From Cohnella cholangitidis (GTDB lineage: Bacteria > Bacillota > Bacilli > Paenibacillales > Paenibacillaceae): a stretch of DNA of 64,000 nt. Each line of letters begins with the position of its first letter. Position 1 is the stretch's first letter. The notes under the pieces were generated by a model. It was not told where the DNA came from. It saw only the letters and a list, made by a program, of their open reading frames with translations, and ran no database searches. The position numbers and the translations under genes were made by a program. This document shows positions 1 through 8,121 of this stretch, piece by piece. The stretch covers positions 4,389,501 through 4,453,500 of the forward strand of contig NZ_CP041969.1 in NCBI RefSeq assembly GCF_014107495.1, given 5' to 3'.

Positions 1-1
1 A

Positions 2-2110
2 GGAAGACCGATCGGACTGTCCGAAGTAGGCGGCCTGCCGAATATGCAGACGATGCAAACGAGCCAGTACCGTTACGGCTTCTCGATCGCTTGGGGAGAA
101 GATTACTGGTCCAACGAAAATACGGATGCGAATAAAAGGCAGTATTATTCCCACGCATACGCGATTACGAGGGAGGAGATCGATATTCCGGCTGCGGATA
201 AACGGCTTCAACTTAGCGGTAATAGAAGGTTTCTTGTCACTTCCGATGGAGCCCCGTTCTTCTGGTTGGCCGACACGGGATGGGAAACGATGCAGCGTTT
301 GGTAAGATCCGACGTGACCAAATACTTGAATAGCTGCGCGGAGCAAGAATTCAACGTCGTTCAAGTCGTCGCATTGGCGGAAACGTGGAATAAAACCGTG
401 CCTAACATGCAAGGCGACTTGCCTTTAGCGAATGCGGATCCCAACCAACCGCTGACGACGCCGGGCAACGATCCTTCGGACGCGGCTCAATACGATTATT
501 GGGATCATGCCGATTACGTTATCGATACTGCCGCGTCGCTAGGCTTATATGTCGCGCTGCTGCCTACTTGGGGCAAATATATCATCGACAATAGCGGCCC
601 TCCTTTCAACCAGCCGTATATGGGCATATTCGATAATTCGAAAGCGTATAACTTCGGCAAGTGGATCGGAAGCCGGTACGCGAAAAGAAACAACATCATC
701 TGGGTGCTGGGCGGCGACCGGGCTCCGGATACCGAACCGAAACGGGAGCTCATCAGGCAGATGGCCAGAGGACTTACCGACGGCGGGGGAACGCAACTGA
801 AAACTTTTCATCCGATCGGCGGGAAATCATCCTCGGAGTGGTTCCAAAACGAATCATGGCTCGACTTCAACATGTATCAGTCGGGGCACGTCTCCCAGAA
901 CTTGCCGAACTATAACATCATTGCTTCCGACTATGCCAAATCGCCGGTTAAACCGGTATTGGATGCCGAACCTCGGTATGAGAACGCCGGAATCAACTTC
1001 GATTCCGCCAATGGCCGATTCACTCCTTACGATGTTAGGCAAGCGGCTTACTGGTCGGTGTTCGCGGGTTCGTTCGGGCACACTTACGGCCATGGCTCGA
1101 TCTGGCAAATGTACGCGCCCGGACGCACTTCGGACGAGAACGTCTATTGGTACGACGCTCTGAATGCCGAAGGCAGGACGGATATGAAATACGTGCGGAG
1201 GCTAATCGAGTCCAGACCGTTCCTCGAGCGGATTCCGGACCAAACGTTGGTTACGAATGCTCTATCGGGCGGCGACCGTATTCAGGCGACGCGAGGCTCG
1301 GGTTACGCGATGATCTACACCCGGCAGGCGGTTACGGTTAATATGGGCAAAATATCGGGCGGCACGGTGACCGCTTATTGGTATAACCCGCGTACGGGCG
1401 CCAACACCTTGATCGGAGAATACGCGAATACGGGGACGAGAGCGTTTACCCCTCCGTCAACCGGAGTCAACAATGATTGGGTGTTGGTACTGGACGATAA
1501 ATCCAAAGCCTATCCGCCTCCGGGTCAGGGGGATACCGACCCGCCTCCGGTGGATACGACGCCTCCGACCGCGCCGGGCAATCTGGCGTTGGTGTCGAAG
1601 ACACCCGATTCGGTGACGATGAGTTGGACCGCCGCAACGGATGCGAGCGGAATCGAAGTGTATGACATCTATAAGGACGACGTCTATTTCGGATATACGC
1701 AAGACTTCGCCAATTTGCGGTTCACGGCAACGGGCTTAACCCCTAGCACGACCTACACGTTTAAGGTCAAGGCCAAAGACAAAGCGCAGAACTGGGGGCC
1801 GTTCAGCAATCCGTTAACGGTGACGACGGATGCGGCACAAGGAGTCGATACGACGCCTCCAACAGCGCCGGGTAATCTGGCGTTGGTGTCGAAGACGTCC
1901 GATTCGGTCACGATGAGCTGGACCGCGGCGACGGATGCGAGCGGAATCGACGTGTACGACATCTATAAGGACGATGTCTATTTCGGATATACGCAAGACT
2001 TCGCCAATTTGCGGTTCACGGCTACGGGTCTAGCTCCGACACGACCTATACGTTTAAGGTCAAGGCTAAGGACAAAGCGCAGAACTGGGGACCGTTCAGC
2101 AATCCGCTAA
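2..2110 (+). CDS. DUF4038 (apiosidase-like) glycoside hydrolase with FnIII tail, 5'-partial and truncated by a frameshift
   Basis: Predicted secreted carbohydrate-active enzyme. The frame is open to the left window edge, so the ATG at 44 is internal. About the first 60 residues (GLSEVGG, then FSIAWGEDYW, then the Y-HAY-IT block) resemble the end of a GH26/mannanase-type barrel; that assignment is tentative. Then comes a DUF4038 barrel (FLVTSDGAPFFWLADT, WVLGGDRAPD, VLDAEPRYEN; the Asp and Glu of the last two are candidate catalytic acids), a PF12904-like C-terminal domain (SRPFLERIPDQ to DWVLVLDD) and FnIII repeats opening DTTPPTAPGNL. A 1-nt deletion near 2039 sends the frame to a stop at 2108-2110 inside the second FnIII, so only the repeats are lost. 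The gene at 3120 is a close convergent paralogue. Substrate unknown; the acidic plant or exopolysaccharide side-chain pentose suggested by the family is inference. Confidence 0.82.
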   Translation, partial: GRPIGLSEVGGLPNMQTMQTSQYRYGFSIAWGEDYWSNENTDANKRQYYSHAYAITREEIDIPAADKRLQLSGNRRFLVTSDGAPFFWLADTGWETMQRLVRSDVTKYLNSCAEQEFNVVQVVALAETWNKTVPNMQGDLPLANADPNQPLTTPGNDPSDAAQYDYWDHADYVIDTAASLGLYVALLPTWGKYIIDNSGPPFNQPYMGIFDNSKAYNFGKWIGSRYAKRNNIIWVLGGDRAPDTEPKRELIRQMARGLTDGGGTQLKTFHPIGGKSSSEWFQNESWLDFNMYQSGHVSQNLPNYNIIASDYAKSPVKPVLDAEPRYENAGINFDSANGRFTPYDVRQAAYWSVFAGSFGHTYGHGSIWQMYAPGRTSDENVYWYDALNAEGRTDMKYVRRLIESRPFLERIPDQTLVTNALSGGDRIQATRGSGYAMIYTRQAVTVNMGKISGGTVTAYWYNPRTGANTLIGEYANTGTRAFTPPSTGVNNDWVLVLDDKSKAYPPPGQGDTDPPPVDTTPPTAPGNLALVSKTPDSVTMSWTAATDASGIEVYDIYKDDVYFGYTQDFANLRFTATGLTPSTTYTFKVKAKDKAQNWGPFSNPLTVTTDAAQGVDTTPPTAPGNLALVSKTSDSVTMSWTAATDASGIDVYDIYKDDVYFGYTQDFANLRFTATGLAPTRPIRLRSRLRTKRRTGDRSAIR

Positions 2111-2716
2111 CGGTGACGACGGATGCGGCGCCGGGAGTCGATACGACGCCTCCGACCGCGCCGGGCAATCTGACGTTGGTGTCGAAGACTGTCGGTGACG
2201 ATGGGCTGGACCGCGGCAACGGATGCGAGCGGAATCGACGTGTACGACATCTATAAAGACGACGTCTATTTCGGGTATACGCAAGACTTCGCCAATTTGC
2301 GGTTCACGGCTACGGGTCTAGCTTCGAGCACGACCTATACGTTTAAGGTCAAGGCTAAGGACAAAGCGCAGAACTGGGGGCCGTTCAGCAATCCGCTAAC
2401 GGTGACGACTGATGCGGCGCCGGGAGTCGATACGACGCCTCCGACCGCGCCGGGCAATCTGACGTTGGTGTCGAAGACGGCTACTTCGGTGACGATGAAG
2501 TGGACGGCGGCAACGGATGCGAGCGGAATCGAGGTGTACGATATTTACCGCAACGGCGTTTACTTCGGGTACACGCAAAATTTCTCCAACTTGCAGTTTA
2601 CCGCGACGGGGCTCACGGCTAATACTTCGTATACTTTCACGGTCAAGGCTAAAGACAAAGCGCAGAACTGGGGACCTTTCAGCAATGCGTTAGTGGTGAG
2701 AACCAATCCTAGGTGA
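2111..2716 (+). pseudogene. 3' remainder of the DUF4038 gene: FnIII repeats 2 (end), 3 and 4
   Basis: Continuation of the upstream gene. It holds the end of FnIII-2 and two further FnIII units of about 288 nt that are nearly identical to those upstream. Compared with sister repeats, one base is missing near 2039 and five bases are missing near 2189-2192. The two losses total six, so the original frame is restored at about 2195 and runs to a TGA at 2714-2716. The roughly 150 nt between the two deletions encode normal FnIII residues only in another frame. This is either a real pair of nearly compensating deletions in recombination-prone repeats or a consensus error. An internal ATG at 2195 has no convincing ribosome site. 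Confidence 0.7.
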
Positions 2717-2728
2717 ACATAGTTGGGG

Positions 2729-2767
2729 GCTGCCTCAAGGGTTAAACTCTTGAGCAGCTCTTTTTTT
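2729..2767 (+). terminator. Rho-independent terminator after the first DUF4038 gene
   Basis: GCTGCCTCAAG pairs with CTTGAGCAGC (one bulged base) around a short loop, followed by a run of T. Confidence 0.85.
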
Positions 2768-2816
2768 ATCTCTTATGGCATTACATGATTTCCAAGTATG
2801 ACGAAGTGTGAGGAAA

Positions 2817-3020
2817 CAATAGTACCGTGTGGCGGTACTTTTCCGCATAAGATTACGCTCGCGAGCTCAATAGTACCGCCGTACGGTACTATTCCGCGCA
2901 TGAATACGCTCGCGAGCTCAATAGTACCGCCGTACGGTACTATTCCGCGCATGAATACGCTCGCGAGCTCAATAGTACCGCCGCACGGTACTATTCCGAA
3001 TAAGATTACGCTCGCGAGCT
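2817..3020. repeat. 51-bp tandem array A, four units, each with a GTACCG hairpin
   Basis: Units begin with CAATAG at 2817, 2868, 2919 and 2970, exactly 51 bp apart. Units 2-4 hold a 10-bp stem AATAGTACCG / CGGTACTATT with a 5-nt loop; unit 1 is diverged at one edge. Each unit also has the palindrome GCTCGCGAGC. Loop bases vary (TGTGG, CCGTA, CCGCA) while the stem arms stay fixed. The array lies between the ends of two convergent genes. A 78-codon ORF across it (2798-3034, 17-residue repeats) lacks a ribosome site and is probably a by-product of a period divisible by three. Arrays at 38801 and 55259 have the same period. Confidence 0.9.
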
Positions 3021-3045
3021 CAAGCAGCGGCTAACCTAAAATGAG

Positions 3046-3090
3046 AAAGCGTTGATACAGGAATAACCCCCTGGACCAACGCTTTTTCGG
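3046..3090. terminator. Bidirectional-looking terminator between the array and the second DUF4038 gene
   Basis: AAAGCGTTG (3046-3054) pairs with CAACGCTTT (3078-3086). The T tail on the plus strand is TTTTT. On the minus strand the stem follows the leftward gene that ends at 3120 and is followed by a T-rich stretch. Confidence 0.75.
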
Positions 3091-3119
3091 TTTGAAGATA
3101 CTTTTTTGGCCTTCGAGCG

Positions 3120-4943
3120 TCAAGGCGCGGGGAAACCGGCGGCTTTGTCATCGATGATCAGGACCCAATCGTTTCCGGCGCCGCCGGACGGAGGCTGGAA
3201 TCGTTGTACGCCGGTATTCGCGTATTCCCCGATGAACGTACTCTCTCCCGTTCTCGGGGAATACCAGCTGGCCGTCACCGCATCGCCCGTTATTGCGCCG
3301 AAATTGACGGAGAACGAAGCGCCCCTCGGGGTATAAATCATGGCGTAATTCGTTCCCCTCGTTGCCCGGATATGTTCTCCGCCGGTCAAGGCATCCGCCA
3401 CGAGCGACTGATCCGGCACGCGTTCAAGATAAGGCCTTGATTCTATTAATTTCCGTAAATGTTTCATCTGCGTTCGTCCTTCGGCGCCCAGTGCATCGTA
3501 CCAGTAAAACTTTTCGTCCGCTTTGCGGCCCGGCGCGTGCATTTGCCAGATTGCCCCGTTGCCGTACGCGTGTCCGAAGGCGCCGGCGAACACCGACCAA
3601 TACGCCGCTTGACGGACGTCGTAAGCCGAAAAGCGACCGTTCGCGGAGCTGAAGTTGATCGCGCTGTTCTCGTATCTCGGTTCCGCGTCCAACACAGGTT
3701 TCGTAGGCGCTTTAGAATAATCGGAAGAGATGACCTTGTAATTAGGGTAATCCACCGATAGATGACCGGATTGGTACATATTGAAGTCCAACCATGCTTC
3801 TTGTTGGAACCACTCCGAAGAGGACTTCGTTCCTATAGGATGAAAAGTCGTTAATTGATTACCTCCTCCGTCATGAATTCCTCTGGCCATCTGCCTAATG
3901 AGCTCTTTTTTCGGTTCGGTATCCGGAGCTCGGTCTCCGCCAAGAACCCATACGATATTGCTTCTGTTCCCATAACGGTTTCCTATCCATTTGCCGAAGC
4001 CATAAGCATTCGATTGGTCGAAGATCCCTTGATAAGGCTGGTTAAATGGCGAACCGCTGTTGTCAATGATGTACTGGCCCCATGTAGGCAGCAAGGCGAC
4101 GTAGATCCCGAGCGATGCGGCAGTGTCGATTACGTAATCGAGGTGATCCCAGTAGTCGTATTGCGAACCGATCGAAGGGTCGTTTCCCGGCGTCGTCAAG
4201 GGAGCGTTCGGATCCGCCCCCGCAAGAGGCAAATCCCCTTGCGCATTCGGCACTCCGCGGTCCCAGAAATGGGTTAATGCCGTTACTTGAATCACATTGA
4301 ACCCTTGCGCGGCCGCATTGTTCAAATAGGTTTCCGCTTCGGCGCGATTCAATCTCTGCGCTAGCTCCCAAGCCGTATCCGCCAACCAGAAGAAGGGGGC
4401 GCCGTCAGAAGTAACCAAAAACCTTCCGTTTTCGCTAACCTTTAGAGCAGCAGGATTCAGATCAGGGTGGAGCGAAGAACGCCAGCTCAGTGTTGTTTCG
4501 TTGCCTTTCGTTGCGACCGTGCTATTCGTCAAGCCGGCCCACGTCTTTAGCGGAATCATTAATGCCCCGTTCTTGATTAAGGCAGCTGCCGGACCCGCTT
4601 GCTGAGTCCCGTTCACGTTAACGAGATTGCTGCCCGCCTTGAATCGGAATTCCAGAGATCCCGATCTTGCGATCGCTTCTCTCGCGGCCGCATTGTAAGA
4701 AAGCTTGAATCCGAATGGTTGGGCAATGCCGTTAAGGGCGACATAGGCCACTCCGTTCAGGAAGACATGCGGTTGCGAGGCAATGATTTGTTTATTATTA
4801 TGCAGCATTTCCTTCTTGTTCTTCGTAAGGACAAGCCGATTGGCGGCGCTATCGTTCGCGTGAAGAGACTGTAATTGTCCGTATAGCGGAAGCAAGGCCA
4901 ACGATACAATCATCAAACAAACGACGATTCGATTTCTTCTCAA
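3120..4943 (-). CDS. Secreted DUF4038 (apiosidase-like) glycosidase with copper-amine-oxidase-N-like domain
   Basis: Predicted exported glycosidase, 607 aa from the chosen TTG. That TTG (4943-4941) sits 8 nt behind AAGGAG; an upstream ATG at 4997 would add a non-signal-like stretch. A signal peptide (RRNR, then a hydrophobic core to about residue 25) is followed by a domain resembling the copper amine oxidase N-terminal fold (about 35-140), a DUF4038 barrel (about 165-495, FLVTSDGAPFFWLADT, WVLGGDRAPD, VLDAEPRYEN) and a PF12904-like domain to the end (DWVLIIDD). It is strongly similar to the gene at the left edge but has no FnIII tail, and the two genes converge. A TGAGAC-N5-GTATCA palindrome lies just upstream (4971-4987), tying it to the polysaccharide operons. 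Exact substrate unknown. Confidence 0.88.
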   Translation of the reverse strand: MRRNRIVVCLMIVSLALLPLYGQLQSLHANDSAANRLVLTKNKKEMLHNNKQIIASQPHVFLNGVAYVALNGIAQPFGFKLSYNAAAREAIARSGSLEFRFKAGSNLVNVNGTQQAGPAAALIKNGALMIPLKTWAGLTNSTVATKGNETTLSWRSSLHPDLNPAALKVSENGRFLVTSDGAPFFWLADTAWELAQRLNRAEAETYLNNAAAQGFNVIQVTALTHFWDRGVPNAQGDLPLAGADPNAPLTTPGNDPSIGSQYDYWDHLDYVIDTAASLGIYVALLPTWGQYIIDNSGSPFNQPYQGIFDQSNAYGFGKWIGNRYGNRSNIVWVLGGDRAPDTEPKKELIRQMARGIHDGGGNQLTTFHPIGTKSSSEWFQQEAWLDFNMYQSGHLSVDYPNYKVISSDYSKAPTKPVLDAEPRYENSAINFSSANGRFSAYDVRQAAYWSVFAGAFGHAYGNGAIWQMHAPGRKADEKFYWYDALGAEGRTQMKHLRKLIESRPYLERVPDQSLVADALTGGEHIRATRGTNYAMIYTPRGASFSVNFGAITGDAVTASWYSPRTGESTFIGEYANTGVQRFQPPSGGAGNDWVLIIDDKAAGFPAP

Positions 4944-4970
4944 TGAACACACTCCTTTATCTTTTATACA

Positions 4971-4987
4971 TGAGACAAATTGTATCA
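4971..4987. promoter_or_regulatory. TGATAC-N5-GTATCA-type operator before the second DUF4038 gene
   Basis: TGAGACAAATTGTATCA matches 11 of the 12 arm bases of the palindrome seen at 5100, 5135, 20934 and 21011. On the minus strand it lies directly upstream of a possible -10 (TATAAA) for the leftward glycosidase gene. A weaker copy (CAATACATATAGTATCT) is at 5015-5031. Confidence 0.6.
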
Positions 4988-5093
4988 TAAAAGCCAAGCG
5001 TATGCGAAAAACAACAATACATATAGTATCTTTGATGACAGCGTTACCACTAAGGGTTTAGCGATTTTGGCGTTATCTTCTCTAAAAAAGCTA

Positions 5094-5151
5094 TTGACAT
5101 GATACTAATTGTATCATAATGTAAAGAAAGAAATTGATACATATAGTATCA
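5094..5151 (+). promoter_or_regulatory. Promoter with operator filling its spacer, plus a second operator
   Basis: TTGACA at 5094-5099 is followed by a 17-bp palindrome, TGATACTAATTGTATCA (5100-5116), and then the -10-like TAATGT at 5117-5122. The palindrome occupies the spacer exactly. A second perfect arm pair, TGATACATATAGTATCA, lies at 5135-5151, downstream of the -10. A repressor at either site would block transcription of the operon that begins at 5181. Two other promoters in this window have the same layout. Confidence 0.75.
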
Positions 5152-5180
5152 TACAAACTGTAAATCGAGGAGATAGCCAT

Positions 5181-6341
5181 ATGGAACATGCGAAGAGAAT
5201 TGGCGTAGTCGGCACGGGATTGATCGGAAAGGGATTGATTATGGCGCTGGAAAATGACCCTTCGTTCGTCATTTCCCGCATATTGACCCGCAGAGACATC
5301 GAGTCGATGGAAGGATTCCCTAGTTACGAGAAATTAACGAACAGCGTGGATGAGCTGGTCATTCATTCCGACCTCATCGTGGAATGCAGCGGGGACGTCA
5401 TCTATGGGACGGATGTCATCGATCAAGCGATACAAGCCTCTCTTCCCGTCGTAACGATGAATTCCGAGCTCCAGGTCACAACGGGTTCTTATTTTGCCCG
5501 TCGCGGGCTTATAACCGAGGCGGAAGGCGATCAACCGGGCTGCTTGGCGGCGCTGCACGAGAATGTCGTGCAAATGGGTTTTCGGCCGCTCGTATACGGC
5601 AACGTGAAGGGTTTCCTGAAGCTCGACCCGTCTCAAGAAGAAATGGAATATTGGTCGGGCCGCAACGGTACAAGTCTGGAAATGACGACGTCGTTCACGG
5701 ACGGTACCAAAGTCCAGATCGAGCAGGTTTTCGTGGCGAACGGATTAGGGGCGACGATCGCGGAAGACGGCTTGCTCGGCGTGTTATCCGATGACGCTCA
5801 TTCAGGCGGCGTGCAGCTGGCCGACAAAGCGAAAGAGATCGGCCATGCGGTGGCAGATTATATTTTATCTCCCAAGACGCCTCCCGGCGTATTTATAACG
5901 GCCGAGATCGATCCTCGCCACAAGGACGCGCTGCGTTATTACAAAATGGGCGAGGGCCCGTATTATACGATGCTTGTTAACTACCATCTCTGCCACTTAG
6001 AGATTCTGAAGACGATCCGCAGAGTATTAAGCGGCGGCGGGGTTCTATTGAACAACGGCGTAAATCCGAGAATCAGCGCGGCCGCGGTCGCGAAGCACGA
6101 TCTGCAACCCGGACAAGAGATTAAACGGGGAATCGGCAGCTTCGACGTGAGAGGAATCGCGGTAGAGATAAGCCGCCATAGCGAGCACGTACCGATCGGG
6201 CTGCTATCGGACGCGGTGATTACGCGTCCCGTCAAAGAAGGCCAAATCCTCACCTTCGACGACGTGAAGCTTCCTCCGAGCTTAGCTCTTCGCGCATGGC
6301 TCGAGGTAAGAGAGAACGCGCTTTACGTTGCTGCCAGATGA
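5181..6341 (+). CDS. NAD(P)-binding oxidoreductase with C-terminal SAF domain
   Basis: 386 aa. The start is ATG 5181 behind GAGGAG; an upstream in-frame start at 5109 lies at the promoter and is rejected. The N-terminus has a Rossmann signature (GVVGTGLIGKGL) and a homoserine-dehydrogenase-like NAD(P) domain (VECSG, VTMNSEL). About residue 300 onward (ISAAAVAKHDLQPGQEI, then GLLSDAVITRPVKEGQILTF) is a SAF domain as in sialic-acid synthases. Such proteins occur in surface-glycan clusters; the substrate is not known. It is the first gene of an operon and its stop overlaps the next ATG (ATGA), implying translational coupling. A role in making a modified sugar is inferred from the neighbours, not from direct homology to a characterised enzyme. 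Confidence 0.8.
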   Translation: MEHAKRIGVVGTGLIGKGLIMALENDPSFVISRILTRRDIESMEGFPSYEKLTNSVDELVIHSDLIVECSGDVIYGTDVIDQAIQASLPVVTMNSELQVTTGSYFARRGLITEAEGDQPGCLAALHENVVQMGFRPLVYGNVKGFLKLDPSQEEMEYWSGRNGTSLEMTTSFTDGTKVQIEQVFVANGLGATIAEDGLLGVLSDDAHSGGVQLADKAKEIGHAVADYILSPKTPPGVFITAEIDPRHKDALRYYKMGEGPYYTMLVNYHLCHLEILKTIRRVLSGGGVLLNNGVNPRISAAAVAKHDLQPGQEIKRGIGSFDVRGIAVEISRHSEHVPIGLLSDAVITRPVKEGQILTFDDVKLPPSLALRAWLEVRENALYVAAR

Positions 6342-7564
6342 GTATCCGCTATTACGATTATCTCATTGTCGGAGGCGGCATCATCGGACTTACGATTGCC
6401 CGGGAGCTCAAGCAAAGGTTTCCCGACCGCAAAATCGCGATCTTGGACAAGGAAGCGGACGTAGCGAAGCATTCCAGCGGCAGGAACAGCGGGGTTCTGC
6501 ATGCCGGCTTCTATTATACGGCGGACAGCCTCAAGGCCAAATTTACCCGTGAGGGCAATCAGGCGATGACCCGCTATTGCGAAGAGAACGGGTTGAAAAT
6601 CAATAAATGCGGCAAAGTCGTCGTAGCCAGCGACGAAGAGGAACTGACGGGCTTATACGAATTGAAAAGACGCGCGGACCGTAACGGCGTAGAGCTTAAC
6701 TGGCTTTCGGAGAAGGAACTTCAGTTGATCGATCCGAACGTGAAAACATTTAAGCGAGCTCTGCACTCCCCGTCGACGTCGACGGTCGATCCCGTCGAAG
6801 TATGCAACAAGCTGAAGGAAGACATTGCGGCTAACGGAGTCGATCTCTATTTCAATTGTCCGTACAAGAGTCGCAAGGACAATTTCGTAAAGGCCGGGAA
6901 TGAAACGTTCGAATGCGGATATTTCATTAACGCGGCCGGCTTATACGCGGATAAGATCGCCCACGAAGGGGGCTTCGGATCGAAATACACGATAATTCCG
7001 TTCAAGGGCATCTATTTGAAATACGCCAAGAACAAATCGGATGTCGGAACGAACGTCTACCCTGTCCCGAATTTGAAAAATCCGTTTCTTGGCGTTCATT
7101 TCACGAAGACGGTCGATGGCAGCATCAAGATCGGTCCCACCGCGATTCCGGCTTTCTGGCGGGAAAATTACAAAGGCTTAAGCAACTTCAAGCTTGGCGA
7201 ATTTTTTACGATACTCGGCTTTGAGATCAAATTATTCCTAACGAATGCATTTAACTTCAGAACGCTTGCGTTCGAAGAGATGAAGAAATACGCCAAGCGG
7301 CATTTCATCGGATTGTCGCTCAAGATGGTCAAACAAATCGACAGCGACGGATTCGGGGATTTCCTTAAGCCCGGCATACGCGCTCAGTTGCTGAATAAAG
7401 AAACGTTGGAACTGGTTCAAGATTTCGTTATCGAAGGGGATCATCGGTCGATGCACGTGTTAAACGCGGTTTCCCCCGCGTTCACCTGTTCCTTTCCCTT
7501 CGCGCAATACGTTGTAAATTCGATTTGCGAAAAACAAGGAGGCCAGAGCGTTGAAGCTGGTTGA
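6338..7564 (+). CDS. FAD-dependent oxidoreductase of the DAO family (LhgO-like)
   Basis: 408 aa, ATG at 6338 overlapping the previous stop by 4 nt. The N-terminal dinucleotide-binding motif GGGIIGLTIAREL and the HSSGRNSGVLHAGFYY block are typical of the L-2-hydroxyglutarate oxidase/DAO flavoprotein group; FINAAGLYAD is the usual second FAD contact. The family oxidises 2-hydroxy acids or amines with FAD. In this operon it more likely oxidises a sugar-derived hydroxy acid or nucleotide-sugar intermediate, which is inference. Its last codons overlap the TTG start of the rmlC-like gene by 14 nt. Confidence 0.8.
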   Translation: MSIRYYDYLIVGGGIIGLTIARELKQRFPDRKIAILDKEADVAKHSSGRNSGVLHAGFYYTADSLKAKFTREGNQAMTRYCEENGLKINKCGKVVVASDEEELTGLYELKRRADRNGVELNWLSEKELQLIDPNVKTFKRALHSPSTSTVDPVEVCNKLKEDIAANGVDLYFNCPYKSRKDNFVKAGNETFECGYFINAAGLYADKIAHEGGFGSKYTIIPFKGIYLKYAKNKSDVGTNVYPVPNLKNPFLGVHFTKTVDGSIKIGPTAIPAFWRENYKGLSNFKLGEFFTILGFEIKLFLTNAFNFRTLAFEEMKKYAKRHFIGLSLKMVKQIDSDGFGDFLKPGIRAQLLNKETLELVQDFVIEGDHRSMHVLNAVSPAFTCSFPFAQYVVNSICEKQGGQSVEAG

Positions 7565-8120
7565 GACGAAACTCAAAGACGTATTTATTATCGAGCCTGC
7601 CGTACACGGCGACCATCGCGGATATTTCATGGAAAGCTACAACAAAACCAAGTTCGAGGCTCTGGGGCTGCAATTCGACCTGATCCAGGATAATCACTCG
7701 TTATCGACGGAGGTCGGAATCCTTCGAGGGATTCATTTCCAGAAGAGTCCGAAGGCGCAGACGAAAATCGTCAGAGTGCTGACGGGAGCCATCTACGACG
7801 TCGTAGTGGATCTGCGGCACGAATCGGAAACTTTCGGTCAATGGATCGGGGTCGAGCTTTCCGAGGAGAACAAACGCCAATTAGTCGTTCCAAAGGGATT
7901 CGGGCATGGATTCTGCACGATAGCGCCGAATACCCAGGTGCTCTATAAGGTAGATGAGTATTATTCGCCCGAGCATGACAGCGGAATAATATGGAACGAT
8001 TCGGATCTCGGCATCGATTGGCCGACCGCGGAACCTATTCTGTCGGATAAAGACCGGAATCAACCGTCATTCCGGGATTACGTGAAACAACTCGAAACCC
8101 AATATACGGAGGCAGGATGA
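7551..8120 (+). CDS. rfbC: dTDP-4-dehydrorhamnose 3,5-epimerase family protein
   Basis: 189 aa, cupin-fold RmlC family. The start is TTG 7551 with AAGGAGG eight bases upstream. Family landmarks are visible: RGYFMESY, GILRGIHFQ (catalytic His), VVDLR, PKGFGHGFC, VLYKVDEYYSPEHDSGIIWND and the DLGIDWP close. It epimerises C3 and C5 of a dTDP-4-keto-6-deoxy sugar. RmlA is 13 kb away (21087) under the same operator type, but no clear RmlB or RmlD is seen in the window, so the final sugar could be something other than rhamnose. Co-transcribed with its neighbours. Confidence 0.88.
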   Translation: MKLVETKLKDVFIIEPAVHGDHRGYFMESYNKTKFEALGLQFDLIQDNHSLSTEVGILRGIHFQKSPKAQTKIVRVLTGAIYDVVVDLRHESETFGQWIGVELSEENKRQLVVPKGFGHGFCTIAPNTQVLYKVDEYYSPEHDSGIIWNDSDLGIDWPTAEPILSDKDRNQPSFRDYVKQLETQYTEAG

Positions 8121-8121
8121 A

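Noticed and set aside
2817..3020. CRISPR array
   Set aside because: Units are directly adjacent copies without unique spacers, and no cas genes are nearby.
2798..3034. 78-aa ORF with 17-residue repeats across array A
   Set aside because: A 51-bp period keeps any stop-free unit open, so the ORF is expected by construction; no ribosome site precedes the ATG.
4944..4997. ATG 4997 as start of the second DUF4038 gene
   Set aside because: It lies upstream of the operator/promoter region and gives a poor signal peptide; TTG 4943 has an AAGGAG at correct spacing.
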